64,000 bases of DNA from an uncultured Lachnospiraceae bacterium (GTDB lineage: Bacteria; Bacillota; Clostridia; Lachnospirales; Lachnospiraceae). A program made the translations under genes and the position numbers. A model generated the notes under the pieces. The model was given only the letters and a program-made list of their open reading frames with translations, had not been told where the DNA came from and did no database searches. Shown one piece after another: positions 7,475 to 16,819 of the stretch (position 1 is the first letter of the stretch; each line of letters begins with the position of its first letter). Location of the stretch: assembly GCA_900550475.1 (NCBI GenBank), contig URSA01000015.1, positions 1 through 64,000 of the forward strand, written 5' to 3'.

Positions 7475-9217
7475 ATGAATCGAAGTGCAGTATTACATAT
7501 ACCAATGTCCCAGTATGCATACGGGACAGATGAAGAGCATATTGTGATCCGTCTGCGGGCAGGCAGAGGGGATCTGACGGAATGCAGGCTCCATTACGGA
7601 GACAGGGCATGTCGCTTGACACCGGTGCTTTTTACAGAACAAAAGATGGCAGTGGTGGCGCAGACGGAAGAATTCGATTACTGGGAGACTACGCTGGAGC
7701 ATCCCTATAAAAGACTTTGCTATTATTTCGCATTGTCCGATGGCAGGGAAGAGGTGTTGTACTACGGAGAACGATTCACAGATCATACCGTGGATGACCG
7801 CTCGGAATATTATCAGCTGCCGTTCAATCACCGTGCAGATATTGTTACACCTCCCGAATGGGCACAGGATACGATCATCTATAATATTTTTCCGGACAGC
7901 TTTGCCACTGAATACCGGTATCTTTGCGGCAGAGGCGAGGAGAAGGAATGGGGCGGTGTACCGACGAGGGGGAAGCTCGGCGGTACGATCCGTGGGATCT
8001 GCGAGAACGTGGAGTACCTGAAGAACCTCGGCGTGAACGCTATTTATATCAATCCGATCTTTGTCGCCGGAGAATATCATAAGTACGATCTGTTAGATTA
8101 TTTTCACATTGATCCCTGTTTCGGAACCGATGATGATTTTCACCGGCTGATCGATGTATTTCATGCGAACGGACTGAAAGTAATCATTGACGGTGTGTTC
8201 AATCATTGCGGCTGGTACTTTTTTGCCTTTGATGATGTGGTGAAAAAAGGAGAGCAGTCCGCTTACAGAGACTGGTTCTACGGACTTACCTATCCGGTAG
8301 TGCGACCGGAGGATCCGGAGGAATATCCGGGATATGAGTGTTTTGGCTATGAACGGATGATGCCGAAGTTAAATCTGGCAAATCCCGAGACCGCAGAATA
8401 TTTCTGCAAAGTGGGGCGCTATTGGGTGGAAAAATTCCATATTGACGGGTGGCGGCTGGATGTGGCAAGTGAGATCAATGACGGCTTCTGGAGAAAATTC
8501 AGAGAGAGAGTAAAAAGTGTGAAGCCTGATGCTATTCTCATCGGAGAAGTATGGGAGAGCGCAGCACACTGGCTGGACGGAACCATGTTTGATTCTACGA
8601 TGAATTATGATTTCCGTAAGCACTGCAGGAGATTTTTCGGGGAGCAGACGGCAGATGCGGGGGAATTTGACAGCCGCATGACGGATATGCGTATGCGCTA
8701 CCGTAAGCAGACAGTCTATGCACAGTTAAACCTTTTGGACAGCCATGATGTCAGTCGGTTCCGCTCACTGTGCCGGGATGAAGAAAGCTTCCGACTGGCG
8801 GTGGTCTTTCAGATGACTTTCCCCGGAATGCCCTCTGTATTTTATGGGGATGAGGCGGGACTGACCGGTATCCGGGAGGAGGAATACAGACAGCCCATGC
8901 CCTGGGATACGTTGGATGAGAGCAGTCCTCAGTTTTTACTGTATCAGAAGGCAATTACCCTGCGCAAAAAGGAGGCTGTCCTGCGGAGAGGAGAGTACCG
9001 CACCCTGTTGGCGGAACCGGGCAGCAGAGTGTATGGCTATGAAAGATACCTGGAGGAAGACGGAGTCGTGGAAAGCGTCCGTATTTTCCTGAATATGGAA
9101 GAGAGAAGTGCTCAACTGCCCGAAGAACTGCTTCGGGGAGAGATTCTCTGGCAGGAAGGTCTTAAAGAAGGGCAGTTGGCAGCAAAAGGATTTGCACTGA
9201 TCCGGACAAGGGATTAA
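7475..9217 (+). CDS. cytoplasmic GH13 alpha-glucanase (neopullulanase/cyclomaltodextrinase type)
   Basis: A 580-residue glycoside hydrolase that should cut imported maltodextrins. The first roughly 125 residues resemble the CBM34-type N-terminal domain of GH13 subfamily 20 enzymes. The catalytic barrel follows, with nucleophile Asp329 (GWRLDVASE), acid/base Glu358 (IGEVWE) and third acid Asp425 (LLDSHDVSRF). The conserved DGVFNHCG motif is also present. There is no signal peptide, so the enzyme acts inside the cell. It lies 18 bases after the permease gene behind AGAGGAAG. The exact specificity among maltogenic amylase, neopullulanase and cyclodextrinase cannot be settled from sequence. Confidence 0.92.
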   Translation: MNRSAVLHIPMSQYAYGTDEEHIVIRLRAGRGDLTECRLHYGDRACRLTPVLFTEQKMAVVAQTEEFDYWETTLEHPYKRLCYYFALSDGREEVLYYGERFTDHTVDDRSEYYQLPFNHRADIVTPPEWAQDTIIYNIFPDSFATEYRYLCGRGEEKEWGGVPTRGKLGGTIRGICENVEYLKNLGVNAIYINPIFVAGEYHKYDLLDYFHIDPCFGTDDDFHRLIDVFHANGLKVIIDGVFNHCGWYFFAFDDVVKKGEQSAYRDWFYGLTYPVVRPEDPEEYPGYECFGYERMMPKLNLANPETAEYFCKVGRYWVEKFHIDGWRLDVASEINDGFWRKFRERVKSVKPDAILIGEVWESAAHWLDGTMFDSTMNYDFRKHCRRFFGEQTADAGEFDSRMTDMRMRYRKQTVYAQLNLLDSHDVSRFRSLCRDEESFRLAVVFQMTFPGMPSVFYGDEAGLTGIREEEYRQPMPWDTLDESSPQFLLYQKAITLRKKEAVLRRGEYRTLLAEPGSRVYGYERYLEEDGVVESVRIFLNMEERSAQLPEELLRGEILWQEGLKEGQLAAKGFALIRTRD

Positions 9218-9254
9218 AATATTCTCAGAGAAAATCGCACGAGGAGGGTGAACG

Positions 9255-10259
9255 ATGGGAGCAACCATTAAGGATGTGGCAAAACTGGCGGGAACTTCTA
9301 CGGCAACCGTATCGAAAGTGATGAACGGCTCCTATTCGATCTCTCAGGAGACGGCAGCTAAAGTACGAAAAGCTATGGAGGAACTGGATTATCATCCGAA
9401 TCTGCGGGCAAAAAATTTCGCCAAGCAGTCTGCACGAACCATTATATTTGTGGCAGAGTTGGGCAAAGGAACCGGGTTTGCCAATCCACAGATGTTTGAA
9501 ATTTTGTGTGGGTTGGAGGAAGTGTTGGTGCAGAAGGACTATACGCTTGTAGTTAGGAATATAGCAGCGGGAGACTGTGCGGAATTTATTCGGAATGCAG
9601 CAGATACCAAGCAGGCAGACGGGTTTGTGATCCATGCGTCGGTGATTTCCCGAGCACTGGATGAACTGCTTTTTACCCACGAGATCCCTCATATTGTGAT
9701 CGGCAATCCGAATTTTAACAGCAATTTCTGCTGGATTGATATTGACAACCGGCTGGCGGGAGAACTGGCGGCGAAGCATCTGCTGGAGCGAGGCTGTCAG
9801 TCGGTGGCTTTTATCGGAGGCAAGCCGGAGGACCAGATCTCAGCGAGACGTCTGGACGGAGTGCTGACCGTTCTCAAGGAGCATGATGTGTTACTGCCCA
9901 GAGAATATGTGAAAAAAGGAGAATCCATCTGCGACAGCGGATACCGGATGACCATGCAGATCCTGGAGAATAGAAGACGTCCGGATGCGTTAGTGTGTGC
10001 GGACAACTATATCGCCTACGGCTGTGTGAATGCCCTTCATGACAGGGGAATCCTGATCCCGGAGGAAATGAAGGTGATTACTTTTGACGACTTCCCATTT
10101 TCTCAGATCCTGAAGCCCATGCTCTCTATCGTGAACATCGATGTCTACGATATGGGGGTGCAGGCCGGAAAATATATTTTGCAGAAGATTAAAAGACCAA
10201 ATCTCTATGTGCAGTCCCATATCACATTCCCAACCTTGATCATCCGGGAATCTACCTGA
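9255..10259 (+). CDS. LacI-family transcriptional regulator of the alpha-glucan locus
   Basis: A 334-residue regulator. The N-terminal helix-turn-helix and hinge helix are clear (IKDVAKLAGTSTATVSKVMN, then ELDYHPN). A periplasmic-binding-protein-like sensor domain follows from about residue 60. GAGGAGGGTG precedes the ATG. As the last gene of the operon it probably senses a maltodextrin and acts on the palindrome at 2978-2993, giving feedback control of its own transcript (inference). Confidence 0.93.
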   Translation: MGATIKDVAKLAGTSTATVSKVMNGSYSISQETAAKVRKAMEELDYHPNLRAKNFAKQSARTIIFVAELGKGTGFANPQMFEILCGLEEVLVQKDYTLVVRNIAAGDCAEFIRNAADTKQADGFVIHASVISRALDELLFTHEIPHIVIGNPNFNSNFCWIDIDNRLAGELAAKHLLERGCQSVAFIGGKPEDQISARRLDGVLTVLKEHDVLLPREYVKKGESICDSGYRMTMQILENRRRPDALVCADNYIAYGCVNALHDRGILIPEEMKVITFDDFPFSQILKPMLSIVNIDVYDMGVQAGKYILQKIKRPNLYVQSHITFPTLIIREST

Positions 10260-10264
10260 TGCAC

Positions 10265-10296
10265 AAAAAGGGAGCCTCATACGTAGGCTCCTTTTA
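10265..10296 (+). terminator. rho-independent terminator after the LacI gene
   Basis: GGAGCCT (10271-10277) pairs with AGGCTCC (10285-10291). The stem can extend through the flanking A and T tracts (AAAAAGG / CCTTTT). It ends the alpha-glucan operon. Confidence 0.85.
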
Positions 10297-10404
10297 TAAT
10301 GAGATTGTGTAGTTTAGAGCCTGTGAAACTTTTTCTGTAAATAGGTATTAGCTAATAGGTCTTCTATGATAAAATCTAAATCATAGGAGTTTTTTTGCCT
10401 GCCA

Positions 10405-10433
10405 GGTCGATTCATTACATTTTTGGGTCGATT
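10405..10433 (+). promoter_or_regulatory. pair of GGTCGATT direct repeats, 21 bp apart
   Basis: GGTCGATT occurs at 10405-10412 and again at 10426-10433. The 21-base spacing is two helical turns, as expected for a dimeric activator that binds one face of DNA. The repeats lie just upstream of a promoter with a good -10 and a poor -35. LytTR-type regulators use such paired direct repeats, but the base consensus does not prove this family. Confidence 0.55.
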
Positions 10434-10468
10434 GGTGCAGTCCGCCGCATATCTTTTGGGAAAAATGG

Positions 10469-10474
10469 TATAAT
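10469..10474 (+). promoter_or_regulatory. -10 box of the secreted InlB-repeat protein gene
   Basis: A perfect TATAAT lies about 50 bases before the ATG at 10525. No good -35 is found 17 bases upstream, which suits a promoter that depends on an activator bound at the direct repeats at 10405-10433. Confidence 0.55.
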
Positions 10475-10524
10475 CCTCCTTGAGGTCAAGATCATAAGTA
10501 CAGAAGAACGAGGAGGAAAATCTT

Positions 10525-12060
10525 ATGAACAGAACAAGATCTTTGAAAAAGATGCTGGGTCTGGCACTTGCCGTTGCCATAGTGGTAAGTATGATGCCGG
10601 CAATCAGTGCGAAAGCGGCTCCACTGGGCTGGACTCCAGTGACGAGCAAGAATAAAGATACCATGGAAGAAAATTTATCAGATGTGAGTGATCTGCTTGC
10701 TAATGGTATGACAGATTATCTCGATGCATTTGCAAAAGCTTATGGTAAAAATAACCTGCAGTATGGAGAACGTTACATAATAGGCAAAAAAGGAGATCAG
10801 TATGTGTATTTAAGCAGCGGTCTGTACGGTGCTAACTTGGTTTCAAGCGATCAAATAGATACAGATACGGCTGCGGGCACCTATACATACTATTACCATC
10901 CGCAATATACCGTTACTTTTGATCTTGGCGGAGGAAGTTTCACAGGCAGCACTACTGCCAAGACAGTGGGCGGATTGCTTACAAGTCTGCCTATGCCTAC
11001 AAAGGCTGGGTATCTCTTTACCGGGTGGTCTACTACCTCGGGTGCTATTTCTGAATCTGCAAAATATTTGGAACAGCGCTATATTTACAATGCACCGACA
11101 ACCATTTATGCGCATTGGTATCAGTGGACCGGGAAGGAAGAATGGGTAAGGGCAACTTCGATGAGCGATCTGGAATACGCGAATTTGCCAGTCATCGGCA
11201 ACAGCGCAGGAACCAATTATATAAATACGTACTTTACCCCGGATTCGCTTCCGGAGGATGCGTATCAGGTCGTTTTTGGATATTTTTACAGCTATGGCGT
11301 AAATTACTGGCTGACTTCTAAGAGCAGCGCAGATTCTTCCGGTAAGCTGCATTCAAGCTTCTATCTCTCTAATGATACGTTAGAGGAGCGCTTGCAGGAG
11401 AAGGTTATTTATGTTTACAAAGATCCAAGTGCGGTAGCGCCTGTAACGCCAACCCCCGCACCTGCAACGCCAACCCCCGCACCTGCAACTTCGGAACCGG
11501 TTACGGGAGATTCCGGTAACAGTTCTTCCGAGTCCGTTTCCCCTGCATTGAAAACAACGAATATTGCAGGAGAGCAGATTTCCGGTTGGAAGGATATCAC
11601 AAAAGCCATTTCTACGCAGACGAAGGATAAACAGCAAAGTGTATCCGGTGCAAATCAGGATCTTCTGCATGTGGATGCCAGCGGCTTCAACAAAACGATT
11701 CCTGACGCAACCGTAAAAGAGGTGTCTTCATCGGCACTGAGAGGATTGCATGTATTTATTGGTGATGGCGATGCGATAACATTCCTCGCAAAGAATGATT
11801 TATCCGATTACAAGGAAACCAACTTTGAACATAAAGACACTATCACAGACCATGCAAGAACCATCGACTTCACCTACAAACAGGAATTGGGTGCAACGGT
11901 TGTATTCCATACCACAGTGCCTGCAAAATTAAGTGAAGTGACGGTCTACAAAGTGGACACTGACAACAAGAAGATCCGTATTGTCAAAACCACTTCCAAT
12001 GCAAACGGACAGGTTTGCTTCCAGATTACGGAAACAGCAACCTACATATTGGAATATTAA
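10525..12060 (+). CDS. secreted protein with an InlB B-repeat-like domain
   Basis: A 511-residue exported protein. Residues 1-30 form a signal peptide ending SAKA. Residues 128-199 match a Listeria-Bacteroides/InlB B-repeat (YTVTFDLGGG, then GYLFTGWST and TIYAHW). A Pro/Thr/Ala linker with the repeated unit APATPTP lies near 307-325, followed by a C-terminal beta-rich domain that ends near the stop. There is no LPxTG or membrane anchor, so it is probably released or held by the wall non-covalently. GAGGAGG precedes the ATG. The partner and function are unknown. The paired repeats upstream suggest regulated, possibly signal-dependent, expression. Confidence 0.8.
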   Translation: MNRTRSLKKMLGLALAVAIVVSMMPAISAKAAPLGWTPVTSKNKDTMEENLSDVSDLLANGMTDYLDAFAKAYGKNNLQYGERYIIGKKGDQYVYLSSGLYGANLVSSDQIDTDTAAGTYTYYYHPQYTVTFDLGGGSFTGSTTAKTVGGLLTSLPMPTKAGYLFTGWSTTSGAISESAKYLEQRYIYNAPTTIYAHWYQWTGKEEWVRATSMSDLEYANLPVIGNSAGTNYINTYFTPDSLPEDAYQVVFGYFYSYGVNYWLTSKSSADSSGKLHSSFYLSNDTLEERLQEKVIYVYKDPSAVAPVTPTPAPATPTPAPATSEPVTGDSGNSSSESVSPALKTTNIAGEQISGWKDITKAISTQTKDKQQSVSGANQDLLHVDASGFNKTIPDATVKEVSSSALRGLHVFIGDGDAITFLAKNDLSDYKETNFEHKDTITDHARTIDFTYKQELGATVVFHTTVPAKLSEVTVYKVDTDNKKIRIVKTTSNANGQVCFQITETATYILEY

Positions 12061-12076
12061 ATTCGTATATACAACA

Positions 12077-12116
12077 ACCCTGCTGCAGGAGTAAAACCCT
12101 GCGGCGGGGTGTTTTT
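12077..12116 (+). terminator. rho-independent terminator
   Basis: ACCCTGCTGCAG (12077-12088) pairs with CTGCGGCGGGGT (12099-12110) with two G-T wobbles. A run of five T follows. Confidence 0.85.
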
Positions 12117-12153
12117 GCGTTTTGCGGTGCAAAGCTGAAATAAAGGGCATGAC

Positions 12154-12181
12154 TTGACAATGGGTAGCGGCACGGTAATAA
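12154..12181 (+). promoter_or_regulatory. sigma-A-type promoter
   Basis: TTGACA (12154-12159) is followed after 16 bases by TAATAA (or after 17 by AATAAT). It should drive the papain-like-fold gene that starts at 12239. Confidence 0.6.
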
Positions 12182-12238
12182 TGAAGATAAATCTTCCAAA
12201 GAGGTAAATCGTTGTTGGAGGAAGTGGAGGCAACTCTG

Positions 12239-13078
12239 ATGAAATATATGACATTTAATTCCTCCTGCTCCTATGCAGGGATTGCAAATATGCTGGAACG
12301 ACATGGCCTTGATACAAGTGATCGTTCCATAGCCATTGGGATGAAGCTCCCGTATCTGTTTTTCCGGTGCAATGGTATCTATTTGTCGGGCCCCATGCTT
12401 CAGGAGGCAAAGTGGTTCAATTTATATCTGAATCCCATCGGGTACGAATTGTCGGAGAAAATGATGCCCGCCGATGAGACTGCAGCCTATCTGAAGGCGC
12501 AAGAAACGGCAATGCTCGGCATCAGAACCGGAAACACAGGCAAGCACGCCGTGGTGTATACCGGAACGAGGGCAGATCGTCTTGTCTTTCTGAACAATAA
12601 ATGGGAGTCTGAGGAGGCGCCCGATGAAATTCAATTAACTGCGGACGAATTGAAACAGAAGCTCGATCCTACGGTGGTTGTTGCGACTTTGCGGCAAGTT
12701 TCTCCTAAAAGCGTCAGTTTTACAGACAAGCTGCAGGAATCCATTGCCGTCCTGCAGGCAAATCTGGCAGAGATTACCGAGCTGTGCGGAAAAGAGGAAA
12801 CGGTTGCATTTTTCCGCTCGAAACTGAACATTTTATTCAGACCTCTTTTTTTAGATGGTATCGCCATGCTAAACCTGGTCGGGGAAGCCGGCCTTGCCCA
12901 ATCCTTTACAAGCCTGCAGCAGGAGCTGTTGTGCGCGCTCCGGCAGGAACCGGAGCAATGCATTTTGCTGAATGAGTATATATCAATGGATAGGCTGCAA
13001 ACATCTGCACAAAGTTACGTGGATTTGATAAAAGCGGAGTTGGAGAGAGAGGTATCCTATGTATCAGAAAAAGAATAA
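12239..13078 (+). CDS. putative papain-like-fold (C39/BtrH-like) protein of unknown function
   Basis: A 279-residue protein without signal peptide. The N-terminal half has the layout of a papain-like fold: Cys10 in FNSSCSYAG, His103 in GKHAVVY and Asn119/Asn120 in FLNNKW, in the order expected for a Cys-His-Asn/Asp catalytic set. Similar domains occur in C39 bacteriocin peptidases and BtrH-like acyltransferases. The C-terminal half is helical and not recognised. A TTG at 12212 is in frame, but GTGGAGG eight bases before the ATG at 12239 fixes the start. A CPBP-type remnant overlaps its 3' end. The activity is inferred from three residues only. Confidence 0.55.
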   Translation: MKYMTFNSSCSYAGIANMLERHGLDTSDRSIAIGMKLPYLFFRCNGIYLSGPMLQEAKWFNLYLNPIGYELSEKMMPADETAAYLKAQETAMLGIRTGNTGKHAVVYTGTRADRLVFLNNKWESEEAPDEIQLTADELKQKLDPTVVVATLRQVSPKSVSFTDKLQESIAVLQANLAEITELCGKEETVAFFRSKLNILFRPLFLDGIAMLNLVGEAGLAQSFTSLQQELLCALRQEPEQCILLNEYISMDRLQTSAQSYVDLIKAELEREVSYVSEKE

Positions 13079-13281
13079 ATCCTATGCAATCATATTCGGC
13101 TATCTGGCAATGGGGGGGTGTATAAGCGCGGCATTCCATACTATTACGTCATTCAATGCCCCAGTTGATCTTTACTTTTGTGTTCCATCTTGTCATGTGC
13201 TTTATCATATATAAGCGAAAGGATATTCTGATTCCCACCGCACTTCATTTTGCACTGGATTTTGTGCAGGCGGTGTTGTAG
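13059..13281 (+). pseudogene. remnant of a CPBP (CAAX-type) membrane protease
   Basis: An ATG at 13059, inside the end of the upstream gene and behind GAGAGAGG, opens a frame (YQKKNKSYAIIFGYL) that stops at 13212-13214. A second frame from about 13156 reads LIFTFVFHLVMCFIIYKRKD then IPTALHFALDF and stops at 13281. That end matches the last helix and H-x3-D motif of CPBP proteins. The middle of the gene is missing and the frame is broken. Confidence 0.65.
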
Positions 13282-13305
13282 TTTAACCGGAAGGATCGGT
13301 AAAGT

Positions 13306-14001
13306 ATGAAAACGGAAATTTTGTTTGAAAATAAGGAAGTGCTGGTGGTACACAAGCCTGCGGGCATTGCCGTGCAGACGGCACAGCTCGGCAGACCGGA
13401 TGTGGTGAGTGAATTGAAGAATTATCTGGCGGCGGGCAAACCGCCCTATCTGGGTGTGATCCACAGACTGGATCAGCCGGTGGAGGGTGTGCTTGTCTTT
13501 GCAAAGACGCCGAAAAGCGCTGCGGCACTTACCGCACAGTTGAAAAATGGTGATTTCTGTAAGGAATATCTGGCGGTGGTATGTGGACAACCTCCCGAAA
13601 CGGAAGGCACCCTTGTGGATTATCTTGTGAAGGAGCAGGCATGCGCCAAGGTGGTGGATCCGGCGGCAAGACCCGACGCCAAGAGGGCGGTGCTGCATTA
13701 CAGCGTACAGGATCGGCGGCAGGAAGGCGGGAGAGAGCTATCCCTGCTTCGGGTGATGATCGAGACCGGGCGGTTTCATCAGATCCGGGCGCAGCTTTCC
13801 CATGCGGGTCTGCCCATTCTCGGGGATTCCCGCTACGGCAGCCCGGAGGATGTCCTGTTTGCAAAAGAGCTGGGCGTGAGGGATGCAGCGCTTTGCGCCG
13901 TAAAGCTGTCCTTTGCGGATCCTGTTTCCGGGAAAACACTGAACTATTCCGTACAGCCCCGAAACGGTGCGTTTGCTCTTTTTTCAGCGCATGAAAAATA
14001 A
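13306..14001 (+). CDS. RluA-family pseudouridine synthase
   Basis: Converts uridine to pseudouridine in RNA. The 231-residue protein has the RluA core without an N-terminal S4 domain. The catalytic Asp is residue 56 in HRLDQPVEG. The RIR-type segment GRFHQIRAQLSHAG and the final GDSRYG are conserved. It resembles the short RluA paralogues of clostridia; the target site cannot be told. GGAAGGA lies upstream of the ATG. Confidence 0.92.
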   Translation: MKTEILFENKEVLVVHKPAGIAVQTAQLGRPDVVSELKNYLAAGKPPYLGVIHRLDQPVEGVLVFAKTPKSAAALTAQLKNGDFCKEYLAVVCGQPPETEGTLVDYLVKEQACAKVVDPAARPDAKRAVLHYSVQDRRQEGGRELSLLRVMIETGRFHQIRAQLSHAGLPILGDSRYGSPEDVLFAKELGVRDAALCAVKLSFADPVSGKTLNYSVQPRNGAFALFSAHEK

Positions 14002-14075
14002 GAAAAACCGCATACTAATTTCAACAACGCAACATAGGCGCGAAGGGGATGCCGTCTGTGGGAGAGAGGATTGGT

Positions 14076-15182
14076 ATGCGGGAGAAAAAAGCAAAAACAT
14101 GGAATCCATATCTGGTACTGCTCCTGATTACAGGGGCAGTCTATTTTTTTCTGCGGTGGATCAGTCCGCTGGTGACTCCCATGCTGATCGCGGGTATGTT
14201 TCTCACGCTGTGTTATCCTGCATTTGATGATATACAACGGAAAACAAGAATTAAGAAACAATATATGGCGAGCGCCATTCTGCTGTTACTGTGTGCGGTT
14301 CTCATTCTGCTGGTGTGGTTCGGAGGCTCTTTTCTGTTGCAGAAAATTCCGGTCTGGGTGGAGGGAATCGACGGCATGCAGCAAAGCTTTGCGGTGATCG
14401 TGGGGGACTGCTGCACCAATGTGGGCACCCTGATCGGAATGGATATTTCGGAGCTCACGCACACCATTGTGGGGCAGGTGGATCTGTTTGTGGAAAATTT
14501 ACAGATGCAGATCCTGCCGGGGGTGATCGGCGGCTCATGGAGCTACATCAGGCAGTTACTCTCCGTCATTGCGGTGCTGGCGGTGACCATGATCGCCACC
14601 GTCCTGCTGGCAAAGGACTATGACGCCATTCTGGCATTCATGGGCGCCGGGAGGGAAAGCCGGGTGGTTTTGGAGGTGGCGCTGCGGGTGATCCGCTATC
14701 TGGCTACCTTTCTTAAGGCGCAGGTGATTATCTTGCTGGCAATCGGCACGACCTGTGTGACGATCCTAAGTCTGGCAGGCGTGTCAAAGAGTGTTCTTTT
14801 CGGCGTTCTGGCAGGGATTCTGGATGCACTTCCGTTCATCGGAACGGGCATTGTTCTGGTACCGCTTGCAATCTGGCAGCTGGCGCAGGGGTATTACTGG
14901 AAAGCGCTTTTTTGTATTGTGGCATATGGAATCAGCGCCCTGATAAGGGAATTTCTGGAGCCCAAGCTGATCGGAAAGCGGGAGGGGGTCTATCCCATTG
15001 CCATTCTGATTGCGGTTTACGCCGGGATCCGCTTGTTCGGATTGTGGGGAATCATAAAGGGGCCTGTGGGTCTTGTGATGATCCGACAGGCGTTCCGCGC
15101 TTACAAGCGTTATGTTGACGATGCCGGGCAAATGAATTATGATAAAGAGGAAAATATACCGAAGAAGGAAACGGAACAATGA
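14076..15182 (+). CDS. AI-2E family membrane transporter
   Basis: A 368-residue integral membrane protein of the PF01594 family (YtvI/YdiK type), with about seven to eight helices and the typical C-terminal pair around LDALPFIGTGIVLVP and EPKLIGKREGVYPI. Some members export small molecules or exchange ions; the substrate is unknown. An ATG at 14049 is in frame but GGAGAGAGG six bases before 14076 makes the latter the likely start. The stop overlaps the start of the O-antigen-ligase-like gene, so the two are coupled. Confidence 0.88.
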   Translation: MREKKAKTWNPYLVLLLITGAVYFFLRWISPLVTPMLIAGMFLTLCYPAFDDIQRKTRIKKQYMASAILLLLCAVLILLVWFGGSFLLQKIPVWVEGIDGMQQSFAVIVGDCCTNVGTLIGMDISELTHTIVGQVDLFVENLQMQILPGVIGGSWSYIRQLLSVIAVLAVTMIATVLLAKDYDAILAFMGAGRESRVVLEVALRVIRYLATFLKAQVIILLAIGTTCVTILSLAGVSKSVLFGVLAGILDALPFIGTGIVLVPLAIWQLAQGYYWKALFCIVAYGISALIREFLEPKLIGKREGVYPIAILIAVYAGIRLFGLWGIIKGPVGLVMIRQAFRAYKRYVDDAGQMNYDKEENIPKKETEQ

Positions 15183-16819
15183 ATAAGGATATGGGTGTGG
15201 CGGAAACCTGCCGGGAATATCTGCGGATGCTCCTGCGGGCGGTCACCGTTTTCTATATACTGATGGTGGCGGGAATCATGCCATTCTATTACAAAAGGGA
15301 GACTGCTTACGGTGCTATCGGCTCAAATAAGTCTTCCTTTTTTCAGAAATGGGGCTTTATAGCGGCGAGGATGCTTTTGGTCATTCTGGCTGCTTATGTG
15401 GTTTTCAGTCTTTTTTGCTGGTACAGGGAAAACCGCAGACAAAAAGGGAAGCTGTCCCTTCTGATCAATCTGTTTCTGGATGATCTATCCCTCACGGACA
15501 AATTTGCATGCTTTTACGCGGTGGCTCTATGCATGTCCTACTATTACACTGCATACCGGGACACTGCCGCAATGGGTACGGACGGCTGGTACATGGGATT
15601 TTTCCCGCAGCTCCTTTTCCTGCTGTCCTATTTTGCAATATCCCGCTTTACAAAAAAGAAGGAACGGGTCTGGGGACTGACCGCCATGCTGGGTGTTTCT
15701 CTTGTGGTTTTTCTTCTGGGAGTGCTGAACCGCTATGAGGTAAATCCGCTTCACATGACTTCCAGCGGTCCCGGATTCATCTCTACCATCGGAAACATCA
15801 ACTGGTACTGCGGTTACTGGTCGGTGCTGTTCCCGCTCGGTGCAGGGCTTTTTCTGTTTATGCGGAGGAAGGAAACGGGAAGGTCGGAGAAGCTGTGTTA
15901 CGGGTTGGCGGCGCTCACCCTGTTTACAGGCTTTGCCACCGGCATTTCCCAAGGCAGCGACAGCGGGATTCTTGCCATGATTGCCCTGCTTGTGCTGTGC
16001 GGCTGTCTCTCTGTGGGCAGCAGGGAATTGTTTTGCCGGTATCTGGAGCTGCTCCTTATGTTCTGTCTTTCTGCTATGGCTCTGGGGCTGGTTCAACTTC
16101 TGTTTCCCACGCGCAACCAGTATGTGACCGCCGCATACCGGATCTTGGTGCAGACACCGTATGTGCTTATAGCAGCGGTAGTGCTTCTGATACTCCGGTT
16201 TTTTCTGGGGAGACAAAAAGGAGAGAAAATATTCCGCGCAGTGCGGATAATCTGGTGGTGCCTGATGGGACTTCTGGGTGCGGCGTTTGTGCTCTTTGTG
16301 ATCCTGATTGTGTGCAACACCAAAAACCCGGGCAGTATCGGCAGTCTGTCGCAGTATGCCATATTTACATTTGATGAAAAATGGGGGAGCTCAAGGGGCG
16401 CGACATGGAGTATCGGCGTGCAGACATGGCTTTCGCAGGACACCCTGCACAGGCTGGTGGGCGTGGGCCCGGACTGCATGGCTGCCTACATATACAGCGG
16501 ACAGGATGAGGCGCTTCTTTCGACAACGCAGGCATCCTTCGGCAATCACCGGCTCACCAATGCCCACGGGGAGCTTCTCTCTGTTCTGGTCAATATGGGT
16601 GTGTTCGGTGTGATCGGGTTTGGCGGTATGCTGCTTACAGCCGTGTGGAGACTTTTGCGAAAAAGCCGGACGCAGGTGTTGTGCGCAGCGTGCGGGCTTG
16701 GTATTTTCTGTTACATGGTGAACAATCTGTTCAGTTTCTGGCAGATTATGAATATTTCCCAGATGTTTATTGTGCTTGGTCTGGGAGAGGGCTTTTTGAG
16801 GGACGGGAGAGAAGCGTAA
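15179..16819 (+). CDS. O-antigen ligase-like (Wzy/WaaL type) membrane protein
   Basis: A 546-residue polytopic membrane protein with about twelve helices. The large extracytoplasmic segment near residues 390-450 has the Wzy-C/O-antigen-ligase look (SSRGATWSIGVQTW, then LVGVGPDC and NAHGELLSVLVNMG). Such proteins join glycan chains to lipid or protein carriers or polymerise repeat units. No other glycan assembly genes are adjacent. It overlaps the AI-2E gene by four bases and the response-regulator gene by one (TAATG). The glycan and acceptor are unknown. Confidence 0.8.
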   Translation: MNKDMGVAETCREYLRMLLRAVTVFYILMVAGIMPFYYKRETAYGAIGSNKSSFFQKWGFIAARMLLVILAAYVVFSLFCWYRENRRQKGKLSLLINLFLDDLSLTDKFACFYAVALCMSYYYTAYRDTAAMGTDGWYMGFFPQLLFLLSYFAISRFTKKKERVWGLTAMLGVSLVVFLLGVLNRYEVNPLHMTSSGPGFISTIGNINWYCGYWSVLFPLGAGLFLFMRRKETGRSEKLCYGLAALTLFTGFATGISQGSDSGILAMIALLVLCGCLSVGSRELFCRYLELLLMFCLSAMALGLVQLLFPTRNQYVTAAYRILVQTPYVLIAAVVLLILRFFLGRQKGEKIFRAVRIIWWCLMGLLGAAFVLFVILIVCNTKNPGSIGSLSQYAIFTFDEKWGSSRGATWSIGVQTWLSQDTLHRLVGVGPDCMAAYIYSGQDEALLSTTQASFGNHRLTNAHGELLSVLVNMGVFGVIGFGGMLLTAVWRLLRKSRTQVLCAACGLGIFCYMVNNLFSFWQIMNISQMFIVLGLGEGFLRDGREA

